64,000 nt of DNA from Rallus limicola (Eukaryota; Chordata; Aves; Gruiformes; Rallidae), in the NCBI GenBank assembly GCA_022605955.1, contig JAKCOZ010000103.1:188501-252500 (forward strand). The letters are read 5' to 3'. Within the stretch, counting starts at the first letter, position 1, and each line of letters opens with the position of its first letter. Shown here piece by piece: positions 19,161-30,550 of this stretch. Made by a program: the position numbers and the translations under genes. The notes under the pieces were generated by a model. The model was not told where the DNA came from. It ran no database searches and worked only from the letters and a program-made list of their open reading frames with translations.

Positions 19161-19847
19161 GGCGGGAAGGAGGCGGCGGGAAGCGGTGGGGGCGGGAGCC
19201 CGGGGGCCGCCGGGAGCTGTAGTCCGGCCCCGAGGTGGTGGTGGAGCGGGGATGGGGCACCGGGGGCGGGACACGCCGGGGGGAACACACACGCGGCAAG
19301 CACCGGGGAGGACCCGGGGGAGGGGGTCCCGGGGTGCCGGTCCAGGAGCGTTGCGGGAACCCGAGGGGGCCCGGGGCTCGGTGGGGGGGTCCCGGCGGTG
19401 CTCACCCAAGGGATGCGCCCGGGTCGGGGGGTCTGGGGGATACCCGAGGGATACCCGGAACCCAGCCCCGCTCTGGGTCACCGACACCTCGACGGCTGCG
19501 GCCGGAGCGGAGACCCGGGGCCGGTGAGGATCCCGCAGCGCCGGGACCGAGCGTCCGTCGGACTGGAGGCAGCAACACCGCGACGGCGCCGAGCCCGGAC
19601 CGGCGGGGGCGTCCCGGGAAGGAACGGGGAAGGGGCGGGGGGGGCGGGCCGGGGGAGGTGCCGCCGCCCCCGCAGCCCTGTGGTGCCCGGTGCCCCCGCC
19701 GGTCTATCCGCCGCTGTTGCTCCGACCCAGTGGCCAGGGGAACTAATTAATCATTGACAGAGGAGCCGAGCCAAGGTCGGGACGGAGCCGTTGAGCGCCC
19801 GGTGCCGCTCCTGATCCCGATCCCGGTCCTGCTCCCGGTGCCCGAGG
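19158..19847. promoter_or_regulatory. Divergent CpG-island promoter between PRIM1 and RDH-like copy A
   Basis: A 690-bp gap between head-to-head start codons. On the PRIM1 side two GGCGGGAA elements (19161-19168 and 19175-19182) match E2F sites, as expected for an S-phase replication gene. On the RDH side ATTAATCATTGAC (19746-19758) matches 11 of 13 bases of the HNF1 consensus and stands out in otherwise GC-rich DNA. No TATA box is visible on either side. Confidence 0.55.
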
Positions 19848-21729
19848 ATGTGGCTGTACGTGGCGGTGGTGCTGGTGGGGCTCTACCTGCTGCGGCGCTG
19901 GCACCGGGAGCGGCAGACGGTGCCCGGGCTCCCGGAGAAGTACGTGCTGATCACGGGCTGTGACAGCGGCTTCGGGAACCTGCTGGCACGGCAGCTGGAT
20001 GCGCGGGGGCTGCGGGTCCTGGCCGCCTGCCTGACCGAGACCGGGGCTGCGCAGCTGCGGGCGGCCACCTCGCCGCGCCTGCAGACCCTCCTCCTGGACG
20101 TCACCTCCAGCCAGAGCATCGCTGCGGCCACTGCCTGGGTCCGGGAGCGCGTGGGCGACCGAGGTAGGATGGGGCGGCCACCCCAGTCCTTGTCCCCCCA
20201 TTGTCACCCACGTTGGCACAGCCAGTGCCGGAGCGGGGCCGTGGGTGGAGGAGCAGCTCCGCCTCACCCCATATCCCCCACCCCAGGTCTTTGGGGGCTG
20301 GTGAACAACGCAGGGACCGCCGTCCCCACTGCCCCTAACGAGTGGCTGACCAAGGACGACTTCGTCAGGGTGCTGGATGTCAACCTGGTCGGCCTCATCG
20401 AGGTGACACTGAGCCTCCTGCCCCTGGTGAAGCGGGCGCGGGGCCGGGTGGTCAACGTGGCCAGTGTGATGGGCCGGCTGTCCTTTTTCGGTGGGGGGTA
20501 CTGCATCTCCAAGTTCGGCGTGGAGGCCTTCTCCGACAGCCTCCGGTAGGTCCAGCGTGGCTGATGACATCACCCATTTCCCAGTTTGCTTTCCCGGGCT
20601 TTGGCCAACAACCTCCAACTGCCAAGCCCCTCCTTGAGCATCCAGGGACAGACAGACGTGCTTAATGCCTGGACATCAGGACAGTCTGTCCCACATGGCT
20701 ACAGGCCCTGTGTCCCATGGGAACGACCCCCAGCCCGGGGGGTACCCTCACCTGCTGCCTCTGCTCCACTTTGAGCCCTGCTCCCGCCGAGGCAGCCTGG
20801 GGAAGGGAAGGCAAAGGTCTCAGCAAAGCTTTGCTTTCAGTCGCCTGCCGGGTGACTTCCCAGGGGCAGGGAGGCTGCTGGCACTGCCTGTCCCAGCACT
20901 CAGCCTCTGCCGTTGGACCTCGCCCCCGTCCCAGCTCAGCAACCCCCATGGTCCCAGGGTTTGCTTTGGCCCCGTCCCACCGAGGCTCAGCTCACACACC
21001 ACCTCACACACGTGCTGGGGCTGGCACAGGGTCCCAGGGGTAAGCAGGCTCCCTGATGTAACTCCAGCACAAGGCTGTTTGCTGCACACCCCACACGAGA
21101 GCCAGTGTCCACCGACAGCCCGCACCGGTGGGTGCTGCTCCAGTGCCCCACGGGCCTTGACCCTCCCCATCCTTCCAGGATTGAGATGCACGGCTTCGGC
21201 GTGAAGGTCAGCATCATCGAGCCAGGCTACTTCAAGACGATGATCACCAGCACCAAGAGCCTGGAGAAGAATTTCCTTTCCATCTGGGAGAAGCTCCCAG
21301 AGGAAACCAAAGCCAGTTACGGGGAGCATTACTTGCAGAAGTGTAAGTACCTCAGCTCCATGACAAGTGACACTGTTTCTCTTCTGGCCCAGGAGCCATC
21401 CTGAGGGTCACAGGATGTCCCCACTGAGCCATTCGGCTGCATTTGGTGCTGGGTGGGGGCAATGAGGGGGTCTAAACCCCACATCCTGACTGTCGCATTC
21501 TGCCTCTGCAGGGCTGCTAGCGGTCAGGGGCATGCAGAAGAAGTGCAACCCCAACCTGGCGCTCGTCACCAACTGCATGGAGCATGCACTGACCTGCCGC
21601 CACCCCCGCACCCGCTACTCCGCGGGCTGGGACGCCAAACTCTTCTACATCCCCATCAGCTACCTGCCCTCAGCCCTCACGGACATCGTATTCGGCTGGT
21701 CCTACCCCAGACCTCCCCGCAGAGCCTAA
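19848..21729 (+). CDS. RDH16/SDR9C7/HSD17B6-family short-chain dehydrogenase, copy A
   Basis: A microsomal NAD(H)-dependent SDR of the SDR9C family, oxidising retinol and/or 3-alpha-hydroxysteroids. Four coding exons: 19848-20163, 20287-20545, 21179-21342 and 21512-21729, giving 318 aa, the usual family length. An N-terminal hydrophobic anchor (residues 2-15) is followed by the cofactor motif TGCDSGFG (36-43), NNAG (112-115) and catalytic Ser about 165, Tyr177 and Lys181 in GYCISK. The C-terminal half ([18 protein letters not shown]) is closest to RDH16/HSD17B6, while exon 2 ([11 protein letters not shown]) recalls SDR9C7. The position between PRIM1 and GPR182 is that of the human HSD17B6-SDR9C7-RDH16 trio. 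Poly(A) signal at 21867-21872. Exact orthology and substrate cannot be settled by eye. Confidence 0.9.
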
Positions 21730-22626
21730 GGCAGGGATGTGGCATATTGCCCGGCAGCACCGGTTGGGATCCGGCATCGCCTGTTGCGGAGGCCATGCTA
21801 ATTGCTTGATTACTGTACGAGGTCTCATCACCTGCTGCCCTCTGCTAGCAGCCTGATTTGCTTCTGAATAAAGGCACCCCGTCCCCCTGACTGCCAGGGC
21901 TTGGTGTCACCCTCCTCCAGCAGCACCAGCCCCATCACCAGCTCCGTGTGCTCCTCCCGGGGTCTCCAGCCCTCCCCGGGGTGTGAGAGCCACAGGAGTT
22001 ACCACACAAGGGTAAACCCAAACCTGAACAGACCCGGGGCGTGGGGCTGAGCATCCTCAGGTCGGGGCATCCTTGGGTTTCCCTGGTTGTCCTGAGCACA
22101 CCTTGGCCCCTGCATGGCTCCACAGACCTGCAGCACTCACTTGGTGCTGCTGGGTCCCAGCAAACCATCCCCGGGTATCGCTGGGGACACCCCACCACCC
22201 ACATCCCCCAGCAGCTCCGCTGCCTCCTCATGCAGGGGGTGAAGGGGGGGATGCAAAGCCCCGTCCCCAACCAGACCGAACTGGGTGGCAGGGAGAAGGC
22301 CGGGGCTGGGTGCCCTGGGAGAGTTGGGCCAAATCCAGCTCTGTGGGGTGGCTGGACCTGCCCTGACAGAACAAGCAGCCGTTAAAGCCCAAAGCAGCGT
22401 TCCAGCCGCCCGGATCCGCGTGGGGTGAGGCCGGGAATTGCAATCAAGGGATGCAAAACTTTCCTAGAGGCTGCTGCAATCCTGCCGCTCCCCCGGCGTG
22501 TCCCAGAGCGACCCAGCACCCAGCTCTGCCACCAGCACTGCCCAGTCCATGGCCTGGGGCTGGTTTGCCACACCAGTCCCTATATATACGGCACACGGGC
22601 AGCTGGGGCTGAGCCAGTGCCCGAGG
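21730..22626 (+). promoter_or_regulatory. Spacer between the RDH-like genes with a TATA promoter for copy B
   Basis: After the copy A poly(A) signal (AATAAA, 21867-21872) there is no gene. Near its end lie a perfect C/EBP palindrome ATTGCAAT (22437-22444) and a TATA box TATATATA (22581-22588), 39 bp before the copy B ATG. The predicted start is about 22610. This looks like a tissue-specific promoter and differs completely from the CpG-island type promoter of copy A. Confidence 0.65.
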
Positions 22627-24252
22627 ATGTGGCTGTACGTGGCGGTGGTGCTGGTGGGGCTCTACCTGCTGCGGCGCTGGCACCGGGAGCGGCAGACGGT
22701 GCCCGGGCTCCCGGAGAAGTACGTGCTGATCACGGGCTGTGACAGCGGCTTCGGGAACCTGCTGGCACGGCAGCTGGATGCGCGGGGGCTGCGGGTCCTG
22801 GCCGCCTGCCTGACCGAGACCGGGGCTGCGCAGCTGCGGGCGGCCACCTCGCCGCGCCTGCAGACCCTCCTCCTGGACGTCACCTCCAGCCAGAGCATCG
22901 CTGCGGCCACTGCCTGGGTCCGGGAGCGCGTGGGCGACCGAGGTAGGATGGGGCGGCCACCCCAGTCCTTGTCCCCCCATTGTCACCCACGTTGGCACAG
23001 CCAGTGCCGGAGCGGGGCCGTGGGTGGAGGAGCAGCCCCGCCTCACCCCATATCCCCCACCCCAGGTCTTTGGGGGCTGGTGAACAACGCAGGGACCGCC
23101 GTCCCCACTGCCCCTAACGAGTGGCTGACCAAGGACGACTTCGTCAGGGTGCTGGATGTCAACCTGGTCGGCCTCATCGAGGTGACACTGAGCCTCCTGC
23201 CCCTGGTGAAGCAGGCGCGGGGCCGGGTGGTCAACGTGGCCAGCGTGATGGGCCGGCTCGCTTGTTTTGGGGGGGCATACTGCATCTCCAAGCACGGCGT
23301 GGAGGCCTTCTCCGACAGCCTCAGGTACAGCAGTGGAACCCCCCATGTCAGCCCCCTGGGTGCTCTCCTGTCCTGGGGCTTGTCCAGCAGCTGGGTGCTT
23401 GTTGGTGGGTGCGGGCATGCTGGGCGGCTCTGCCCCACTTTCCCCAAGCAGGGTTTCGGGTTGTACCTGGTTACATCCCTTGCTGGTGAGGAGAGGAGCA
23501 GCGAGTCAAGGCAGGGGCTTGTGAAATGCCAGTGTGACTGCCCAGGGGTTGGGAAACAGGGTTACAGCAGAGCAGCAGCCACGCAACCCGAGGGAGGGTT
23601 TTGAGAAGCCCTTGGGCAAGGACAGGGCTCCCCCATACCCACCTGCAGCATGATGGGGTGCGTGGGGCGGGGGCTTTTGGACTCCCCCTTTGCCCCCTGT
23701 GGCTCAGAGCTGCCCCCCACCCGGCGGCTCCGTCCCTGGGGCTGATGGCTGCTCCCCATCCAGGCGCGAGATGCGGCCCTTCGGGGTGCGGGTCTCCATC
23801 ATCGAACCCGGCGGCTTCCGCACGGCGATTATCGACCCCACAACGGTGGTGAAGGGCTTCAAGCAGCTCTGGGAGCGGCTCCCAGCACAGACCCAGGCAG
23901 CCTACGGCCACCATTACCTGGAGACCTGTGAGTACAGCCCCGATGCTCCCTGAAAACCCCACCAGCACCAGCGTGCCGGGCTGGTCTGACACCCTCTCCC
24001 CCCCCAATCTCTGCCCACCCAGATGCCAAGAGCACGATCCTGCTGCACCGTCTGAGCAGCTCCCGCCTGTCCCACGTCACTGACATCATGGCGCACGCGC
24101 TGCTCGCCCGCTTCCCCCGCAGCCGCTACGCTGCCGGCTGGGACGCCCGCTTGGCCTTCCTGCCGCTCAGCTACTGCCCGTCCTGGCTCAGCGATGCCAT
24201 CATCGGTCTCTTCCTGCCCATCCCGGCCGGGGCCGTGCCCACACACCCCTGA
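22627..24252 (+). CDS. RDH16/SDR9C7/HSD17B6-family short-chain dehydrogenase, copy B
   Basis: Tandem paralogue of copy A with the same four-exon structure: 22627-22942, 23066-23324, 23764-23927 and 24023-24252, 322 aa. The cofactor motif [12 protein letters not shown] and the catalytic YCISK are all kept, so the enzyme should be active. From the ATG to late exon 2 it differs from copy A at only three bases, intron 1 included. It then diverges sharply ([14 protein letters not shown] against [14 protein letters not shown]), and exons 3-4 ([22 protein letters not shown]) are only distantly similar. This is best explained by gene conversion of the 5' part. Poly(A) signal AATAAA at 24314-24319. 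Substrate is unknown; retinol or androgen metabolites are plausible. Confidence 0.9.
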
Positions 24253-24319
24253 GAGCCAGACCGGGGGTGGGGACACGGCACCTGCTCATCTCAGGATCCC
24301 CGTTAACGTGCTCAATAAA

Positions 24320-27300
24320 GCTGGTGTGAAGCGAGGGGCAACTGCCGTGATTTGCTCCCCTCCTCCTGCTGCGCCGCCACACAGGTAAACCCAAGATGTG
24401 GCTGGAAATGGGTCTCTCCTTCCTCGCTGCTCAGTGGCCCTTTGGTGCTGGCACAGCCAGGATTTGGTGCTGGCACAGCCAGGACCCCTCTGCCCCTTGG
24501 GCTCAGCCCTGGCAGCTGGTTCTCCCTTTCCCACCACGATTCCGGTGATCGTGCAGCCTGTTGTCTGCTGTCCCCTCCGGTTGGGTCAGGCACAGAGAAC
24601 ACCAGAGCCAGTGGGAACCACGCCGAGCCGCTCACCGGCCCTGGCATTGCCAGCAGAGGCAGCTGGGCATGCAGGCAGCAGCTCATGTATCACTCCTACC
24701 TCTAATTAAGGGCTGATTAGCTGGGGAGGGGTCAGCCCTGCTCCCACCAGCACTGTGCTGCTCCCACATGCACAGAGCCAGAACTCACACAAGAACTAGA
24801 CCCCCCCCCTCCCATGCCCAGAGTGCCGGGGTACAGCAGGATGGGCAGCAGCACGTAGGGTCCTTGTGCAAGCAGCGTTACAGCTTGCTGAGTGGTTTCC
24901 CCAGCCAAGCAGCTTTCCTAAATGCTTTACCTCGCTTAGCAAACCAGTAAGACGTCCCCAGCAGCCCCCACACATCACGTTCCAGCCCGTGTGTCCCTGA
25001 GGACGAGCTGTGGCACGCTGAGCTGCCGGTGACACTGCGGCCTCGGCTGCACCTGCCCCAGGGAGCCCTGTGCCCGCATCCCTCTGGCAGCATCCCTGTC
25101 TGGTGCTGGCTTCCATGGGGAGGGAAGGGCAGGAGGGTCACAGACACCTGGCAGACACCCCCCAGACACCCCATGTCTATGCTGGGCCCCCACAGCCTTG
25201 ATGAGCCAGGGGCTGGGAGGGACCTGGCACTCTGGTCTCTCAGGGGACTGGACGCCTGGGGAGGCTGGGGGGCTCTTTGGTACACGTTTGGGTGCTGACA
25301 GCCTTGGGGTGCTCCAAGCGTGGCAACAGAGATGCGGAGAAGGGGCTGAGCCACCCACCTCACTCCCCACAACCCAGCAGCCGGCTCCTGGACCTCTCCA
25401 TTCCGCTGGGACCAGCATCACACTGGGATCAGCATCCCCCCCCACAAAAGCCGCTGGCAAAGCCACTTTGCAGCATCAGGATCATTCTGGGTACGAGGGT
25501 TCAGTGCCAAAACCTCTCGACCCCTGAAATGGGAGCTGAACACCCCCCCCCGGTACCACAAAGCCACCGAGTTCCTGTTTGCAGCCCCGGGGCCCCAAAA
25601 TCCTGCCGGGGCTGGGTACCTGCGCTCAGGGTCAGCAGCGCTGGGCTTGTTGTTGCGAGAACCGACTTATCAGTGCCCTCGTGCTTCCCTGCTCTGGCTG
25701 TGCCTTCCTTCCGAGCCGATTGTTGATCGCAGAGTCTTGTCTGCCCTCGAAAAGGAGATTTCCTCCAATTGTTTCGCAGGACTTGCAGCTCCAGGCAAAA
25801 ATTTTGCTGCCTATCAGCCCCCTCCCCAGCACCGGGGGCCAGGCTGGAGCCCCCTCCCTTCCCCTGCCCAACTTCCAGGCGATCCCAGCCTGAAGATTAA
25901 TTGCTGCCTGGGCAGAGGTGGCTCTGCAGCGATTGTCATCATCTGCTATCAGCTCCCGCTGCAGCTTGGGGTGATGGGCAGTGCCCACCTGGCAGAGATG
26001 CTCAGTTTGGGCTCTTTGCCCCCCCCACCTCCCAAAGAAGCCCCAGGCTCATCATGTGAGCAGCAGGGACAGTCCATGGGACATCTGCCTTCACCACCCG
26101 GCACAGGGAGAGAACCTGGGCCCATCCCAGAGGATGCATCTTCCCCTCCTGCCCACAGCCACAGCAGGACCCAGACAGCATCCCTGTGTGTCCCCTCCCA
26201 AGACCAGGAGGGCCACAGCCAGGTCCTGTGGGAGTGATGATGGTGGAGGACATGCCTGAGGGACCCCTGAGTAGCCCCCTTCCATCCTTGGGCACCCACA
26301 GCTTCAATACTGACACCTGCTCGGGTCCTCCCCGCGCCCATCCCCAGCCCCGCGGCAGAAATCAAACGGGAGCTGAGCCCCAGGGCCTGGAAACCGAGTC
26401 ACACGTCGCCCGCGCTGGGCTGTCTCAGGATGTCGGACCACGGCGGTCATTTCCTGCTGGGAAGCGGCCAACGAGCCCACCCTGAGCCCTGTCCCAGAGG
26501 CGCTCGAGCCGCCGCACCGAGAGGATCCCCGCGCTCCCCAGCAGCCCCTCTGCGCAGCCTTCGGCTCTGCCGCCGGTGAGCCCCCCGCGTCCGTCTGTCC
26601 CCTCTCCCACCCACCAGCAGCTTGGCGAGGGAGGGGGATTGAGCACCCTCAGGGATGGGGTGGGGGGCGGTCCTGGGGGGCTCAGCTCTGCTCTCCTCTG
26701 TGGTTTCAGGAATAGGAAGGGGAGAGCCATGGGGGATGCCAGGCTCTGAGTGCCACGGAAGTGCCCCGGCAGCACGGCATGCTCCTTCAGCCTTCCCAGG
26801 GGACCGGCGGGTGTCACGGGCTCTTCCAGCGGCACGAGGCTGGAACAGGGTCTGTGGCATCTTCGCGGCGCGGATGCAGCTGTGCCGGGATGGGAGCGCT
26901 CGCGCTTGGGGCAGTGAAAGGATGTGAAGGTCAACTTCATTTCCCTTGAGTTAATAATTCTGTCACCTACTTGGACACCCCGGCGGCTCTCGGCAGCGCG
27001 GCTGCGGGACGAGCGCAGCGAGGGCTCAGGTGGGGTCTGGGGGCTTTGCCAGCGGCGTGGGGTTGAGCAGACATGGTTACTGACATATTTAACGGTCACA
27101 GCCACTTGCTCACCTGCCCGTTGTCCCTCTCATTCATGGCACTGCCTGTGCCTAGTCCCTTTCCTGGTCTGGGGACGGCCACATCCAGCACTGGGGCTGA
27201 GGCGGTTCCTCTGGGACACACGGGTTGTGTCTGGCACAGATACGGCATCTTCTGAGGGGTGATGTAGGAAGTCATCCAAGGAGAAAAAGCCAGATTAATG

Positions 27301-27425
27301 AGCTATATGGGGGGAGGTTCAACCAGCCCCCCATCGAGAACCAACCTGATGGGAGCGACCGGGCGTTCCTCTGCAGTTTTGGGCTGTCCCACACCGCACG
27401 GCTCAGTGCTGTCCCTCTCCTTGCA
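24320..27425. other. Intergenic region upstream of GPR182
   Basis: Three kilobases without a recognisable coding gene. It holds a short tandem repeat near 24440-24485 (GTGCTGGCACAGCCAGGA twice), a motif-dense block at 25650-25980 and GC-rich sequence from 26330 to 26900. A GCCGCCG/GTGAGC donor near 26575 could end a non-coding first exon of GPR182, whose second exon starts after the acceptor at 27415-27426. That exon link is only a guess. Confidence 0.5.
25650..25980 (+). promoter_or_regulatory. Candidate enhancer (SOX/GATA/ETS motif cluster) upstream of GPR182
   Basis: A dense group of motifs: TTATCAG (about 25668), ATTGTTGAT (about 25721), ATTTCCTCC (about 25759), AATTGTTTC (about 25767) and two further TATCAG sites (about 25813 and 25948). 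SOX (ATTGT), GATA (TATC) and ETS (TTCC) sites together are typical of endothelial enhancers, and GPR182 is an endothelial gene. The sequence is less GC-biased than its neighbours. Function is inferred. Confidence 0.4.
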
Positions 27426-27434
27426 GCTCCCAGG

Positions 27435-28544
27435 ATGGCTGAGGTAACCACTGCCCCCAGCGAGACGCACACCCTGCACACCCTCCCAAATGAGTACGGG
27501 GACTACCACAACTGGTCGGAGCTGTTCCACCTCCTCAACTACACCTACACCTTCTGCGAGTTCAGCCTGGATGAGAATGTCAAGAGAGTGGTCCTCTTCA
27601 TCCTCTACCTGGTCATCTTCGTGGTGGGCTTGGTGGAGAACCTCCTCGTCATCTGGGTCAACTGGCAGACACGGGGCAACAAGAGCTTGGTCAACCTCTA
27701 CATCATCAACATGGCCATCGCCGACCTCGGGGTGCTGCTCTCGCTGCCCATCTGGATGCTGGAGGTGATGCTGGACTACACCTGGCTCTGGGGCAGCTTC
27801 CTCTGCCGCTTCACCCACTACTTCTACTTCGCCAACATGTACGCCAGCATCTTCCTCCTCACCTGCCTGAGCGTGGATCGCTACGTGTCCCTGACCAGCT
27901 CCTCCCTCTTCTGGCGCAAGCACCAGCACCTCGCGCGCCGCGTCATCTGCGCCTGCAGCTGGGTCCTGGCCGCAGCCATCCCCTTCCTGGAGGTCACCCA
28001 CATGCAGCTGGTCAACACCGGGGAGCCCATCTGCATCTTCATGGCCCCTTTCGAGACCTACGACGAGTGGGCGCTGGCGGTCAGCTTGGCCACCACCACC
28101 ATCGGGTTCCTCATCCCCTTCCCCATCATCGCCGCCTTCAACATCCTGACGGCCAGGTTCATCAAGCGCACCAAGCCGGAGAGCAGGAAGCACTGCCTGC
28201 TCATCTACGCCTACGTGGCGGTCTTCCTCATCAGCTGGCTGCCCTTCCACGTCATGCTCACGCTGCTCACCCTCGACGGCAACCACATCATCCTCCACTG
28301 CAGCTTCGCCCAGTTCCTCTACTTCTTCTACGACATCATCGACTGCTTCACGCTGCTGCACTGCGTCCTCAACCCCGTCCTCTACAACTTCCTGAGCAAG
28401 AACTTCCGCGCCAAGCTCGTCTCCGCCGTCGTGAGGTACATCCCCAAAGACCAGGCTGGCCAGAAGGCCACGGACAATTCCTCCTCCTCCTCCGCCACGC
28501 AGCACTCCATCGTCATCACGAAGGACGCCCACCCTCCCAATTAA
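27435..28544 (+). CDS. GPR182: GPR182, atypical chemokine-scavenging class A GPCR
   Basis: Seven-transmembrane receptor of endothelial cells, reported to bind and internalise several chemokines without classical G-protein signalling. The coding part is one exon of 369 codons, preceded by a good acceptor (CTCTCCTTGCAG) 8 bases before the ATG. The N terminus carries NWS and NYT glycosylation sites. Seven hydrophobic segments follow, starting with VVLFILYLVIFVVGL. The TM3 motif is DRYVS, TM6 has SWLPFH in place of CWxP, and TM7 ends NPVLYNF. The Ser-rich tail ends DAHPPN. The ATG was chosen because MAEVTTAPSE directly follows the acceptor; upstream frame belongs to the intron. It is somewhat shorter than human GPR182. 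It converges with ZBTB39. Confidence 0.93.
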   Translation: MAEVTTAPSETHTLHTLPNEYGDYHNWSELFHLLNYTYTFCEFSLDENVKRVVLFILYLVIFVVGLVENLLVIWVNWQTRGNKSLVNLYIINMAIADLGVLLSLPIWMLEVMLDYTWLWGSFLCRFTHYFYFANMYASIFLLTCLSVDRYVSLTSSSLFWRKHQHLARRVICACSWVLAAAIPFLEVTHMQLVNTGEPICIFMAPFETYDEWALAVSLATTTIGFLIPFPIIAAFNILTARFIKRTKPESRKHCLLIYAYVAVFLISWLPFHVMLTLLTLDGNHIILHCSFAQFLYFFYDIIDCFTLLHCVLNPVLYNFLSKNFRAKLVSAVVRYIPKDQAGQKATDNSSSSSATQHSIVITKDAHPPN

Positions 28545-30550
28545 GGGGGGATCGGACTCCAGCTCGTCGTGGGGTGGGGGGGATACGGCTCCTTATGGGA
28601 TCGTCCCATACTTTGCTTTTAGACAACGCTTCCTGGCTGGCAGCCTCTGGTTCTCTGAAGGGCCCGGCGCAGTGCCGGGTGGGGGGCTGCTGCCATGGTG
28701 CCTCCGATGTGCTGCTGCCCCCCACGCTGGTTTAGCTCCAGAACACACGTGAGGAAGATGAGTGTTCCCTGTTCTCCAAGGAAGGCTTGCAGTGTCGATG
28801 CGCATCGCTCCAGCCTGCTTGGAAATCTCAACATGAATCCAGCCCCTGGGATCTGACCCCACTGTAACCCACCCCCGTGGGGCTGGGGCCACCCTTGCCC
28901 TTCCCCTCCCTGCAGCCCCCCTGACTTGTTCTGAGGTGCCCTGTGCCACAGCCATGTGCAGCGAACGCCGTTCCAAGCCAGAGAGAGGGAACCAGTTACC
29001 AACCTCCCCTCCCCATGCCCAACAGCCCAATTATAAAGTAGTGACAGTGCCACATCCCCACAGGGCCAAGCGTGACCAGACCTGGGCTGTAACAAGGGGA
29101 GGAACCACTCGAGACCACCAACCCATCACCCATGGCAAATTCGGGGGGGTTTTGATGGGACATGGCTGCTTCCAGACACGACCCACAGCAGCAGAGGTGC
29201 GGCTCCCGTTCATCCCAGCCTCCTCCCAAGCATCTCCCGATCCGAAGGCCAACGGGTGCCTCCCTGTGTGCCCACAGACTCCTCTCTCCCCTTGGTGTGT
29301 GGTCCCTGCCCATGGAAAGCCAGTTTGGGGGCACACACATACGTGTGCGGGACCCCCCAGAGCTGGAGCACTGGAGCCTCTGGCTGCCTATGGAACTGGA
29401 GCATCCGGAGAAAGTTCATCGACGTCCAGATTCTGCCAAGTCAGATGCTGCGGGTCAGGCCCTGGGCAGGGGAAGGTGAAAGAGCCACGGGGTGGGGAGG
29501 TGGGGGTCCATAAATCTCCTGAGGGCCTTGAGCTGCCCAAGAAACACTTATTCTTTTAGAAAAGTGAAGCGTAAGCAGATCTAGGGACAGGATGCTGGCA
29601 GTGCGGGGGGGGGGGGGGGCAGGATGTCCTGGGGTGCAGGAGAAGCCCATAGCTTGACACGGGCGCTTGGTTATCATGGAGCTGGCAGGGAACAGTGCTT
29701 TATGGGGTGCTGGGATGGGGTGAGTCCCCTCTTTCTGTCCAGAGATGCCTGTGTTGACGCAGCTAAATAGAGTGCCCGGGACAGAGCCTGTCCTCGGGGA
29801 TCCCCAGAGACCTGGGCAGCCTTGTACCCCCTGGGTACCACCCAGGCAGCCCCAGAACTGCCCAGTGCAGCTGACAGCAGTGTCCTGCCAACACGACCCA
29901 CCCTGACTCCCCCCATCTGTGATCCACACCCCCCCTTCTCAGCCATGGAGGAGCCAGTAAGGACACAGGAACGAGATGCTCGAGGCATGACCTGACCAGG
30001 ACAGCGACATATCCCATTCCCAGCCCCTTAAATGTGTAAAATTTGGTGTTTGACCTATTAAACTCACAAGTTTTCACTCTCCTGATGCATCTGCAGCTTT
30101 GTTCCTACACCTCAGGCTCCAAACCCCCGCACGGCCCCACACCAGCATCTGGGCTTCAAACCCAGCAAGTCCTTTAGCTGGGACCCTCAGTCTCCCCTAA
30201 AAGCCTTCACCACCCCTCAGGGTAAACTGGCCCAGCCATGGGCTCCTGTAGCCAGGCCACACACCCCAGGACCACCCCCCACCCTGAATTTCCAGTGCCC
30301 ACCAACTCAACGACCCATCCCACCAGCAAAACTCCCCGGAGCAGCTCCAGCAGCTGCCAAAACCATCAACAACACCCAGCAGATGGGTCCGTGTCCCCCC
30401 CCCCAACACCAAAACCTCGCTGCTGGAGAAAAGCTCATCCCAAAAAAAAAAAGCTCACGTGCTTCCCCCAGCATTCCCAAGGGGACAGAGCCAGCACCCT
30501 GGGTGTCTGGAGCAACACAAAGAAGGTTCCAGAAAGTCGCCATTTTCCAT
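28545..30550 (+). other. GPR182 3' UTR / intergenic gap to ZBTB39
   Basis: No coding gene seen. An ATTAAA at about 30056-30061 may be a GPR182 poly(A) signal, and AATAAA at 30563-30568 is an alternative. G runs occur near 29609-29621. The ORFs here are short and have no recognisable products. Confidence 0.5.

Noticed and set aside
22498..22626. Upstream in-frame extension of RDH-like copy B
   Set aside because: An ATG at 22498 is in frame, but the TATA box at 22581 and the match to copy A place the start at 22627.
27303..28532. 409-codon minus-strand ORF opposite GPR182
   Set aside because: It is the antisense shadow of the GPR182 exon, rich in Asp/Glu/Gly/Val, with no domain and no splice context.
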